Below are positions 54,763-64,000 of a stretch of DNA of 64,000 nt, in pieces; the first letter of the stretch is position 1; each line of letters opens with the position of its first letter. This DNA is from Talinum fruticosum (lineage: Eukaryota > Streptophyta > Magnoliopsida > Caryophyllales > Talinaceae), in assembly GCA_021018815.1 (NCBI GenBank), contig JAITYX010000005.1:10896001-10960000 (forward strand), given 5' to 3'. The translations under genes and the position numbers were made by a program. The notes beneath the pieces were generated by a model. It made no database searches and was not told the DNA's origin. It saw only the letters and a list, made by a program, of their open reading frames with translations.

Positions 54763-55390
54763 CGAAAAGCAGTAAGACTTAGAGAATTAAACCCTCGAAG
54801 AAGTTGTTCTTGCTGCTGCCCCTCTACAAATCCACTAAGTAAACCCTCGGATGGCTGCACAGTGCTGGTCGAAAAGAAACCAAAGCTAAAGAAAACGAAG
54901 AAATGATGGTCCGAGGAATCCAAGATCTAAGGGATCACCCTAGACAAGGAAGTTGAGTCTAGCGATCCTAAAGGAAAGAAAGTGAAAATAGACTAGGACT
55001 CGAATTCTTAGGAATTTGAGACAAAATAAAATAAGGATCGGTTTTGCCTCTTTAGAATAGTGTTTATTTGATTTATAAGTAGTATGCTTGCAATTAAATA
55101 TTTATTAGCTATGTATTTGGATAAGTGGTAGGCTTATCCTTAATGAATAAAAGTAAGTGTTATGTTATACGTTCATATCTTTATAACTCACTTAGAGGTA
55201 GAATAATAGAAAACCAACATACATATTGGATCTGTCTAGTTGGACTATCCGAGCAAATAACCAAAGAAAACAAGAAAAAGAAAGGGGAAAAAAATTGGGG
55301 CCCGACCAGGTCCACCGTTGACTAGGTGGTGGTCGGTGCTCACCTAGGCCCAAACCTGGTTAGGTTGGGCTCGGCTTACTACCTAGGTGT
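54763..55390. other. spacer between antisense ORF and pol end of gypsy B
   Basis: No coding sequence recognised. A plus-strand purine run AGAAAGGGGAAAAAAA lies near 55276 and a GC-rich stretch at 55298-55385. The direction is wrong for a gypsy B polypurine tract. Confidence 0.45.
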
Positions 55391-56450
55391 ATGATAGGTG
55401 TAGTTCTTCTTCAACTCGATCCAGATTAGTATACTTGAAAAATTTCTTCTCCTTACGAATTAGTTAATTTTATTGCTCCGCTAGGTAAGATCCGGTTAAG
55501 TATAAATGGGCCCTGTTAGTTGGACTTGAATTTTGCTCGTGGATCCCGAATTGGAACTCTAACCTCTCTAAGGACTAAATCCACAATTTGCAAGTTGCGA
55601 GGGTTAACCTTCTAACCGAATGCTCCGGATATACGAGCTTGATATATCTTAACATTATACGAGGCGTTGAGACGCGTTTCATCCAATAACACTAATTCCT
55701 CATAACGTACCTTAGCCCATTCAGCTACTAGGATTTGACTCTCGGTAATTATCCTTAACAAATGAATAACAATCTCAACTTAAAGGACTGCTTCCATAAC
55801 ATAGACTAGAGAGTAAGGCGCTGCTCCCATGGAGGATCCGATAGAAGTTCTATATCCCCACAAAGTGAAATGTAGTTCATTTGGCCAATCCTTATAAGCA
55901 ACGGCCATTTTCTCCACTATTTTCCGGATTTTCTTATTAGCAGCTTCAACGACTCCATTGGTCCGAGGACGATATGGGGAAGATTTGTGATGCCGGATCT
56001 TATACTTATCCAATAAATCTGCTACTTCCTTCTTCAAATGGTTGTCGTGATCACTTATTAGCTCGTGGGGCACCCCATAATGTCGGATAATATTTCGGGT
56101 AATGAACTTGGCTACTGTTTTAACGTCGAGGCTTGCACAAGAAGCTACTTCTACCCATTTGGTGAAGTAGTCGATTGCTACTAACACGAATTCATGACCA
56201 CATGTTCCTTTAGGTGTCACCTTGCCAATAATGTCTATTCCCCAAACTAAAAACGGCCAGGGTGATGACAGCGTAGTGAGAAACGACGGGGTTGGTGTTG
56301 TAAGTTTGCATAAACCTGACATTTATGGCACCTTTTGACAAAGTCATGACAATCTGCTGCCATAGTAGACCAGTAATAACCAAGTCTCTCAACCTTCGGG
56401 CTAACATTCTTCCTTCCATATGCGGTCCACACTCTCCTCCATGGATTCGT
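55391..56450 (-). pseudogene. gypsy B integrase
   Basis: Zinc finger end DCHDFVKRCHKCQVYA (about 56360-56310). The catalytic core is open at 56322-55780: WGIDIIGKVTPKGTCGHEFV with the first Asp, ELISDHDNHLKKEVADLLDK with the second, and YRPRTNGVVEAANKKIRK with the Glu, so the D,D,E triad is present. The C-terminal part in broken frames reads LNASYNVKIYQARI and PRAKFKSN-QGPF. It inserts the element DNA. Catalytic residues are kept although the gene is not intact. Confidence 0.86.
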
Positions 56451-57590
56451 TCAATGATGCGTCTTGCTTCATGTTGATTGACATAAAGTAAGCTGATCCC
56501 GGGGTTAGTTTTCTTAAACAGTTGTCCTTAATTGAGGAAAAACCGTGCCGCCAACATCCTGATGGCTCATTGGCCTTTGGGTATAGAACCCATAGGATAT
56601 TCTTGCTTATCTAAATACTGATAAATATCATTATACCAGCTAGTGTGGTCAATGTTAGATACTTCTAAGGCATAGATGTGTGCAGGTCGATTCCATCAGT
56701 CAATGTGAACAGAATTGAGTGAATGCCAATAGGAATATTAAGCATGGATGCTAACTTAGCTAGCGCATCCAGTAAATTAATTATCGTCCCTAAGAAGGTA
56801 AGTAAAGCAAATCATTTTGAAGCATTTAGATAATTATGTCAAATATGCTTGGTAGGGTGCCTCCTAGGCTTCACTACGTACCTTTCATTTTTGCGAAATC
56901 GGTTGATGATCAAACTAGAATTGCCAAACCTTGATGTACTTGACCGCGATCTCTATTGCAGCTTGAAGTCCTATGGTATGAGCTTCATACTCTACAAAAT
57001 TATTAGTAACCTCGAAGTCTAGCTTGATCGAAACGAGAGTATGTGCTCCCTCCAGCGAGACTTAAAGAATCCCTACTCCAAAGCCCTTGTGATTCGAAGT
57101 CGTTGTCAAAATACATCGTCCAAATGCCTACCTCTACTTTTAAAATATCTTCATCCGGGAAGTTAAGGTGTTCGAGTTGTGATTCAAGCACGAGTAGATC
57201 TGTTATGAATTCCGATACTACTCTTCCTTTGATCGGTTTTGAAGAATAAACTTGAGTTCGAATTACGAGAGCATGATAGTCCATCGTGCTATCTTACTGC
57301 TGATAGTCGATTGCTTAAGTATGTACTTAATAGGATTCATTGGTGCTACCACATGTAACGTGTGGGCTAACATCTAGTGTCTAAGCTTCTTGGAACGCCA
57401 AACTAAAGCCAAAGCTATCTTCTCTAGTGGTGTGTATTTAGTCTCGTATTCCGAGAACTTCTTACTCGGATAATAGATCGCTTGTTCCTTTTTCCGTCTC
57501 GTTGAACTAACATGGCTCCCATTACTTGTCCTTCTTGTGGTCACATAAAAGAGCAAAGGTTTTCTTGATTCGAGTGAAACTAACATTGAA
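56451..57590 (-). pseudogene. gypsy B RNase H domains
   Basis: 57586-57374 reads KKEQAIYYPSKKFSEYETKY and PLEKIALALVWRSKKLRH, the RT-linked RNase H. 57284-57003 reads VEVGIWTMYFDNDFESQGLW, the start of a second RNase H with its Asp. Two RNase H domains are known in Tat elements (the second is the 'archaeal-type' domain). 56450-57000 is eroded and only partly readable. Confidence 0.75.
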
Positions 57591-58412
57591 GGATTAGACA
57601 GGTATTCCTTAACCTTCTCGAATGCTTGTTAGCACTCGATATCCCATATGGGCTCGGATCCTTTGTTTAACTTCTTGAAAATCGGTTTGCATACCATAGT
57701 CGGTTTTGATATGAAAGGCCTAATGTACTGCAAACGTCCTAGGAAGCCCCTTATCTTTTTCTCTCGTACTCGGTGGAGGGATTTCCTTAATAGCTTTGAT
57801 CTTGGATAGATCAACTTCGATTCCTATAAGACTAATAACATATCCTAACAATTTACCGGAGGTTACCCTAAAGGCACACTTTGAGGGTTAAGACACATGT
57901 TGTATTTCCTAATTCTATGGAAGAAATTTCTCGGGATTAGTAAGTGCACTTCCCTGTCTTTGGATTTTATGATCATATCATCAACATATACTTCAGCTTC
58001 TTTATGGATCATCTCATGCAGGTAGTGTCGTGGTTATCCTCCGATACATTGCACCAACATTTTTAGCCCATATGGCATCACCACATGGCAATAAGTCCCC
58101 TATTGAGTGATAAAGGTCATCTTCTCCATGTCTTCTTCGACCATTATCACTTGATTATACCCGGCATAACCATCCATAAACGAGAGCAAAGCATGAGCCA
58201 GCTGTATTATCTACCGGAAGATCAATATGAGGCAACGGGAAATCATCCTTAGCACTGGCCTTGTTTAAATCCCTGAAGTCGACGCACATATGAACTCTAC
58301 TTGTCTTTCTTCGAGATTGAAACTATATTTGCTACCCATTGAGGATAGTGAACTACCTTATTAAACCCGACTTCCTACTGTTTCGAACCTCATCTTTAAT
58401 CTTCAAGGCCCA
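57591..58412 (-). pseudogene. gypsy B reverse transcriptase
   Basis: DFRDLNKASAKDDFPLPHID near 58275-58215 and YVDD at 57977-57988, followed near 57750 by RGFLGRLQYIRPFISKPTMV and the connection to RNase H. Several stops and shifts. Colinear with gypsy A 13010-10850. Confidence 0.82.
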
Positions 58413-59711
58413 TTATGGTTTCATCCTTCTCAACTTTTGCTTAACTAGCTTAGCATCTTCATAAAGCAAAATTTTATGTTCTGCTATACTCGGATCTATA
58501 CTGTGATGTCTTTGTAGGATCATACAAAGGCATCTATGAACTCTATGAGAAGGGAAGTGAATTGCTTCTGCTCCTCTGCATTCAAATTTTTCCAATCTTA
58601 ACCTCTTGGGGTTGATCGATCGACCCAGATTAATTGTTATTGTTTCCTCTATTATTGGTGAGCAATTTTCATGATCTTCCATAGCTTTTATTAATTCTTT
58701 AGGAATTTCTTGTTCATCATTAGAGGCAAAACAATTAAAAGCAAGAGAGGGTAAGGAGTAAGTAGAAACGTTCACTTTATTGAAAGAGGAAACGAGTACA
58801 TCAAACTTAAAAGCGGAATTGGAAATGATAGAATTAGAACTAGAAACAACAAGAGAAGAAGAATAACAAGCCCTAACACTAGACTCGGAAGAAGGGTGCG
58901 CTCCTAGGCTAACGAGCAAATTCTTAGCCCTCCTTAGTATCAATCCAAGTGATATGCTTGGACCCTTCTATATCAGCATCGGTGATAAACCTGGATGGAT
59001 GATGCGACATAGCTCGTCATAGTTCCGAGACCGAGTTCCCTTCTAGATTACTCTCTTGGCCGAACATAAGGCCAAAAAGATTGTTTCCAGCGAGATTGGT
59101 CTAATCTAATGTCGATTGTTCCTTTTTGAGGAGGTGAGGTGCCTCCTCTTCCGTAATATAGCAATCATTGAAGATTTTCGGACCAGGTACTAGGATACCC
59201 TTCTCCTTGATGTAATAGGGCTCAAGGAAACCATAATAAGGGAAATTATCTCCTTCTCTAAGGAACTGCCCATTCGAGTATAAGGGAAAGGCTTCATAAA
59301 ACGGATCGTGTATGGTGCGATCCTCTTCACTTGGATTTCTAACTTGCCTTGAGCTATTTCCTTAGTAGTGGGCTGGTAGCCTAGTCCGAAATTGTAGTTG
59401 CTATTGGGTTTAAGGGGTGGAAAAATAGGGTTGTATGCCCTTCGGCCTACAATAACACCTGGAAAATACCCCTTCTTCCTAAGCATCGATTAGACATTAG
59501 GCTTGCCAAAAGGGTTAAAGGTAAAAGGTGTTTCATCCCTTTCTAAGGCACCGACGATTTCAAATCTGTATAGTTCTTCATCATTAGCATCATGCTCGAT
59601 CTCCACCATAGACTCTTCGGAAGTCATAGTAGCGGAAAGATTACCCTTGTTAACAGCTATAACCTGACCTTTGATGATCATTTTCACTTTCGGATGCGGT
59701 GTAAAGGGCAC
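58413..59711 (-). pseudogene. gypsy B protease-RT linker
   Basis: 59711-59490 reads MIIKGQVIAVNKGNLSATMT and FEIVGALERDETPFTFNPFG; 59486-59190 reads KGYFPGVIVGRRAYNPIFPP and NYNFGLGYQPTTKEIAQGKL. 58943-58413 is open for 176 residues and reads SLPSLAFNCFASNDEQEIPK. No enzymatic motif. Confidence 0.75.
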
Positions 59712-60060
59712 TCGCTCGATGATCGTGCAACCAAGGGGGTCGAAAAAGCATATTGAAAGTAGTTGAGATATCTAAGACTTGGAATTCCATATTCCTCTCT
59801 ACTTGCCCTATATTGATTGGTAGGGTCGGTGTTCCCAAGACTATTCACCTAGAATTATCATAAGCTCGAAGATGAAAAGTTTTCTTAACCTTTTAGCGGT
59901 TCGCCAAGGGCACACATTAACGGCTGATTCGTTGTTACCAAGGTTAAGGGAACAAACTTGTTAATGCAAGTTACAATTAAATAAAAGGAATTATTATGTG
60001 CAACGCATTCTTCCGGGAGATCCTCCCGATCGAAAGTAATAGTTCCGTCCCTCTATTAAC
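59650..60060 (-). pseudogene. gypsy B protease
   Basis: 59838-59650 reads NMEFQVLDISTTFNMLFRPP and WLHDHRASALYT. Upstream near 59930 the active-site stretch reads LTLV, then NNESAVNVCPWRTAKR; the base loss that turns GTGGACAAC into GTAACAAC removes the catalytic Asp codon. It overlaps the linker frame in the list of blocks because frames shift here. Confidence 0.75.
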
Positions 60061-61830
60061 CAATCCTACTAATTCCTCCGGCGTAGTTTCGGGAGAAACT
60101 TCAATCTTACTGATCGCATTGATTAAAGCATGTCTATGTTTTTGGGAAGCGAGATATTAGTTGCTAGATAGAAATGTCGGCTTTTAGATTCGGAGTTGTT
60201 TAAGGATTGGGTCTAATTCCTTTACAGCCTTCTTTTGGGGCTTCCTAAGTCCGTTATGAACCTAAGGGTGCATTGTGCCATTCCGATCTAGTGAGGAACC
60301 GAAAGACAGGGCTCTTAGTGTTTCCCCAAAAGTCTTCTTCTAAAAGTGGTGTGCCCCATAAGTCATCACCATTGTTGTCATCATCTCTTGTTTCATAGAC
60401 ATCTTCTTTATCACTTAGCCACAGCCCATGGAATTTCGGATCGAATGATGACAAATTAAGAAGTAATGGTGATTCATTAACATCTCGGATCAAAATAGAA
60501 GGATCCCACTCGACCTAGTGTGGGTTCGGTAAAGATGGCTAAGGTGCTGCTAAAAGGGTTTTTGTTATTGCTTTGTTTTTGGGCAGCCTTAGGCGAGTGT
60601 AATTGGCCATTTCGAAACATATCCTCTAATTTGTTCTTGAATGTCCAAAACCGTTCGGTATCATGTCCTCGTGCACGATGGTACTTGTAAAATTTTCTCG
60701 CATCCCAATTCTTAGATCTGTTTCACGGTTTTGCATTCTCGCTCTAATAGGTGGCAACTCTATCTTCCCTTTCTCTAAGTGATGGTCAAGGGCTTAAGCA
60801 TAAGTAGTATCCATAGGAGTGTAGTCGGTATAACTATTGAAGGCGTTGACATCTACACCTCTGGTAGCATTATTGGTGTTGGAGGTTTTCTTATCTTTGG
60901 AATGATAATTACCTCTATATCCGATTGCGACTTTTGTGGTCGTGGTGGACAGTTCCTCTTCTATCAATTAACCAACATCTCTCAAGCTTGAAAAGTTCAT
61001 CATTGGTAGAAATTTGAGGTGCTCATTATAATTGGGTTAAAGGTTCTTCACAATAATGTGGACTTGATCTTTCTCGGAAGGTCGGTCAACCATGTGGGCT
61101 GCCTTTGCTCGCCATCTCGTCAGCAAATCGGTGAAACTCTCCTTTTGACCTTGCTTGATTAACTCCAAGTCCCTAAGAGTAACAGGTAGATTAGTGTTAT
61201 AAGAGTATTGATGGACGAACTCTTTACACAAATCCATCCAATTGGCGACCTTGCGTGCGTCGACCGTGTTATACCACTTCATGACATCGGTATCAAACGT
61301 GCGGGGAAGATAATGTGGTAAGTGTCTTTTAGGAATGTTCTTAAGAGTCATTCCTCCGAAGAAGTTGCGTATGTGATGATGGTGATTCTCAAAACCTTTA
61401 AACTTAATGTTAGGCATGGTAAACTTAGGATGAAGTTTACCTTCGAGAATTTAAGTGAATCTCTTGTGATCAAAATAATGATTGTTGAACATGGATGACT
61501 CCTCAACATCCGTTCTATCCGATTTATATGAGTTTGGATTTAGGTTCAGAAGATTCAAGTTTAGGATCATCTCAAGAAGATTGGATGGGTGGAGATGGGA
61601 TAATTATGGCTGTTTTTCTTTGTATACGCTCGACTTCTTCAGCTTCCTCCCTTCTCCTACGTTCAGCCTTCTTCATCTCTCCGACTAGCCTCCATAGCCC
61701 TTATAATGGTGTTAAGATCTCTTGATATAGAGGATATCGGTTCTCGTTGATCGCTCAACTGGGTTTCCACTTTAATTATATTCTCATTAAGCATACTGAG
61801 ACTAAGATACTATTCGGCATTAGGATCCAT
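60061..61830 (-). pseudogene. gypsy B gag
   Basis: ATG at 61830 (MDPNAE), then a Glu/Arg-rich stretch, RRDEEGERRRREEAEEVERI, likely coiled coil. The core is open at 61417-61037: MPNIKFKGFENHHHHIRNFF, DVMKWYNTVDARKVANWMDL, YNTNLPVTLRDLELIKQGQK. Near 60700-60620 KFYKYHRARGHDTERFWTFK is a degenerate zinc-knuckle-like end. It forms the Tat particle. Stops between 61500 and 61830. Confidence 0.82.
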
Positions 61831-63341
61831 TGGACGGAAACTCTTTTTCGATCTGTCTCATAACAAGGAGCAGATTGTGACGGTGTAGTATACACCGAAG
61901 CTCGTCACACCGGTGTTGATTGTGGAGTAGAAAGAAATGACGATGTGCCCGACTCCTTAGTTAAACGTTCTAATCTTTTAGAGCTCGGATTCCAACGATA
62001 CTTAATATTCGTAGACTTCCCTATTCTGCAGCCCAAAGGATAAGGTTTAGGATCATGTGAGAGAAGATCACTTTTAGGAGGAAGGGACTCAAGCGCAAGA
62101 CCCGAAGAGACTAAGAATGCTTTTTATTTGGATGCACGGAAGAAATGTGATGATGATATGATAAATGATTTGATGGACATGATGCTTAAAGGAAATATGC
62201 TTTCTATGATGATGCATTTTCTTATTTGAGATAACCTTAAGGCTGAATGCAAAATAAGAATGATGGACTATCTTTCCTAATATGAAATGATTTTTGGATA
62301 ATACAACTAGATTCACCTAGTATGAGATGTTTTTATTTGGCTAATGCATATGAACACAAGTAATATGAGATAAGTTTATTTGGCTAATGCATATGGACTC
62401 TACCTAATATGTGTTTATTTGGCTAATGCATATGGACTCACCTATATGAGATGATTTTATTTGGTTAATGCATATGACTCACCTAATATGAGATGATTTT
62501 ATTTGGCTAATGCATATGGACTCTACCTAATATGAGTTTATTTGGCTAATGCATATGGATATAATATGAGATGAGTTTATTTGGCTAATACATATGGACT
62601 CACCTAATATAAGATGAGTTTATTTAGTTAATGCATATGAACTCACTTAATATGAGATGATGAAAATATGACAATGCCAAGGAAAATAAAAGGACTAGAA
62701 AATAAGAAAAGGGAACTTCCGGTAAGACTCTTTCACGAATAGCGACTACTTAGGCTAAAAGATAATTTTGGACTGACAAGGACGAAATGCAAACAATGGA
62801 CCAACCTTAAAAGGAGAAGGTATTTTAACTTTTGGCTAAATGCGGATATTTTGACTCGACTTTAGGAAATTTATTAAAGTGTTCTATTTTCACCCATGCA
62901 AGGGTCTAAATCAAGCACTCCTCACTTATTCCTAAAGGCTCACAAGCAAAATATTAAATCTAAAACAAACACACTCATTCAAGCATGCAAATGGAGTCTA
63001 AGGGAAAACATAGAAGTCCAAAAGTTCTAGGGCCCAAGAGGTCAAGAGTTTTATTTCCTCGGCCTCTTGGTAAACCAAAGGGTTTAGTCCAAGAGTGCAT
63101 GCTATGTGGGAGGAGTTACGTCTCCTTGACAAATAAAGCCTTGTTGGGCCCGCTGAGGAAACAAGTGGGAGCCTCTGTCCGGAAAGGGTTAAATACTTGG
63201 GTAAAATAAAATTTTTCTAGTGGTCCAAAACAATAGTTAAACTAATTCAAAGCTTGCTAAGTGCAAGATGCCAAATGCAAGCACATTATTGAAAACACAC
63301 TACTCAATTTTTTAAATTTCGCCCTCTTAATAAAAATTTTA
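61831..63341 (-). other. gypsy B leader (5' untranslated region)
   Basis: About 1.5 kb between gag start and PBS. No gene seen. Holds the tandem repeat at 62321-62660. Its PBS-proximal part matches 17459-17960 reversed. The frame 62985-63209 is not supported by anything else. Confidence 0.7.
62321..62660. repeat. tandem repeat array, about eight units of 36-46 bp
   Basis: The core TTTATTTGGCTAATGCATAT recurs near 62332, 62376, 62414, 62457, 62499, 62537, 62577 and 62620, joined by CCTAATATGAGATGA-type linkers of variable length. Confidence 0.92.
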
Positions 63342-63359
63342 TCCCTAGTTGAGTCGCCA
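63342..63359 (-). other. primer binding site of gypsy B (tRNA-Arg type)
   Basis: The element strand reads TGGCGACTCAACTAGGGA next to the LTR end at 63361; compare 17441-17458. Confidence 0.8.
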
Positions 63360-63360
63360 C

Positions 63361-63816
63361 TATAGGAACCACGGCCGGTCGGGGCCCGCCAAGCTTCTCC
63401 ACTATATGTCGAGTCTCTTTTTTTTAAAAATAATTTTGAAGATGGTTTTGATTGTCGATTTTAGAATTTAGGAATGAACCTCTTATTAAGATTTCCCTAG
63501 TTTTATTAAGTCAAGTTGGAATGAATTAAATCATATTTGATTGGCGAATTTTATTAATCATTTTATTTTAGAAACTATTTTTAGAAGTCATTGTATTTTG
63601 CTTTCCAATTAAGGAATAACAACATTAGGGTTTCAAATATGCCGTAAAGCTTTTGGGTTAGATTGGTGCTTTCGCACCAATCTGGACCAAGCCTTACTCG
63701 GTTGCCCCTACTGTGTAGGGAATTGCTTGTCGCATAGGGTGGGCAGCATCGGCCGGAGGCCGTGGCTGGTGGAACTAGCCTCGGTCTCCGCCCGGTGAGC
63801 AGATCTGAATCCTAAC
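63361..63816 (-). repeat. gypsy B 5' LTR, 3' part only
   Basis: Reversed counterpart of the last 450 bases of LTR 15396-17440, including GGTTCCTATA at the end and the hairpin at 63660-63683. Cut by the Sirevirus LTR at 63817. Confidence 0.82.
63660..63683 (-). other. LTR hairpin, 10-bp perfect stem with GAAA loop
   Basis: On the element strand AGATTGGTGC, loop GAAA, GCACCAATCT. Same LTR position as 17097-17123 but a different stem sequence. Confidence 0.85.
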
Positions 63817-64000
63817 TAAAGGTTTGCTCTCGGAGAGTCTTAGTCACCCTAGAGGGGGTCAATAGGGTGATGAGGAAATTTTAACAAACTTGGAAGATTA
63901 ACGCTTGAAAGGAATAATTAAGACAATTTGACTCTAGATTGGACTAAGAAAAGTGTTAACTCGGATATACGTGGAAACCCTCCTGGGGTAGAAAACCACG
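63817..64000 (-). repeat. Sirevirus LTR (copia-5), start only
   Basis: TAAAGGTTTGCTCTCGG and onwards as at 41502 and 9228, including GGAAACCCTCCTGGGG near 63975. It runs off the window. The element lies on the minus strand, and this end is an LTR outer or inner end that cannot be told apart here. Confidence 0.85.

Larger units (their letters stand above)
53370..63816 (-). mobile_element. gypsy B: Tat-type Ty3/gypsy element, minus strand
   Basis: On the minus strand: partial 5' LTR (63816-63361), PBS (63359-63342), leader with tandem repeats, gag from 61830, protease, linker, RT, RNase H, integrase to about 55391. Downstream comes an antisense ORF on the plus strand (53370-54762). That layout is known for Tat elements such as Retand. 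The 3' LTR is missing. The 5' LTR is cut by a Sirevirus LTR at 63817. Confidence 0.82.

Noticed and set aside
62985..63209. Possible 74-residue gene in the gypsy B leader
   Set aside because: No domain, no counterpart readable in the other Tat leader, and no other support.
1..64000. CRISPR arrays, bacterial operons, rRNA or tRNA genes
   Set aside because: No regular spacer arrays, no operon-like gene spacing and no rRNA-like sequence; the short tRNA-like matches are retrotransposon primer sites.

Overview
The window looks like plant nuclear heterochromatin, most likely from a flowering plant. I see no intact host gene, no rRNA or tRNA gene, and nothing prokaryotic. Nearly every base can be placed in a nest of decayed transposons: Ty1/copia elements of the Sirevirus type, Ty3/gypsy elements of the Tat type, pieces of a Tekay/Del-like chromovirus, and one CACTA DNA transposon. 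The plant assignment rests on these families, on initiator-Met-type and Arg-type primer binding sites, on a CACTA element with a 3-bp target duplication, and on plant-type gene fragments carried inside that CACTA. The species cannot be named. Reading frames are broken by stops and single-base shifts almost everywhere.

Layout from left to right. Positions 1-10235 hold a minus-strand Sirevirus (copia-1) with both LTRs, gag, pol and a third ORF between pol and the 3' LTR. It sits in a minus-strand Tat element (gypsy A, 10336-15395), which also carries a Sirevirus solo LTR flanked by the perfect 5-bp duplication CATGT (11131-12558). At 15396-17972 lie the LTR, PBS and leader of a plus-strand Tat element. 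A plus-strand Sirevirus (copia-2) spans 17973-41501 and contains three further insertions: a pol-less Sirevirus derivative (copia-3, 21439-25613), a 4.7-kb CACTA element with captured host exons (26829-31566), and two chromovirus 3' ends in inverted orientation (about 35930-40528). A minus-strand, 5'-truncated Sirevirus (copia-4, 41502-47956) follows. Next come plus-strand Tat gag-protease-linker pieces (47957-51945) interrupted by a Tat LTR (49208-51111), then an unassigned spliced-looking minus-strand tract (about 51946-52890). Positions 53370-63816 hold the most complete Tat element (gypsy B, minus), with an antisense ORF downstream of pol, a tandem-repeat leader, PBS and part of its 5' LTR. 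The window ends in another Sirevirus LTR (63817-64000).

How the parts work together. The Sireviruses carry LTR promoter, tRNA primer site, gag with a zinc knuckle, protease, integrase, RT-RNase H, ORF3, and two polypurine tracts. All three ORF3 copies begin with an MPKRG-type N-terminus (one start codon is lost) and lie 130-260 bp downstream of a conserved TATA motif, so ORF3 may have its own internal promoter. The Tat LTRs share a hairpin whose stem sequence changes between copies by paired substitutions. The CACTA element carries sorbitol dehydrogenase exons in scrambled order plus an ABC1/UbiB-kinase exon. Target-site duplications and in-frame flanks give the order of several insertions directly.
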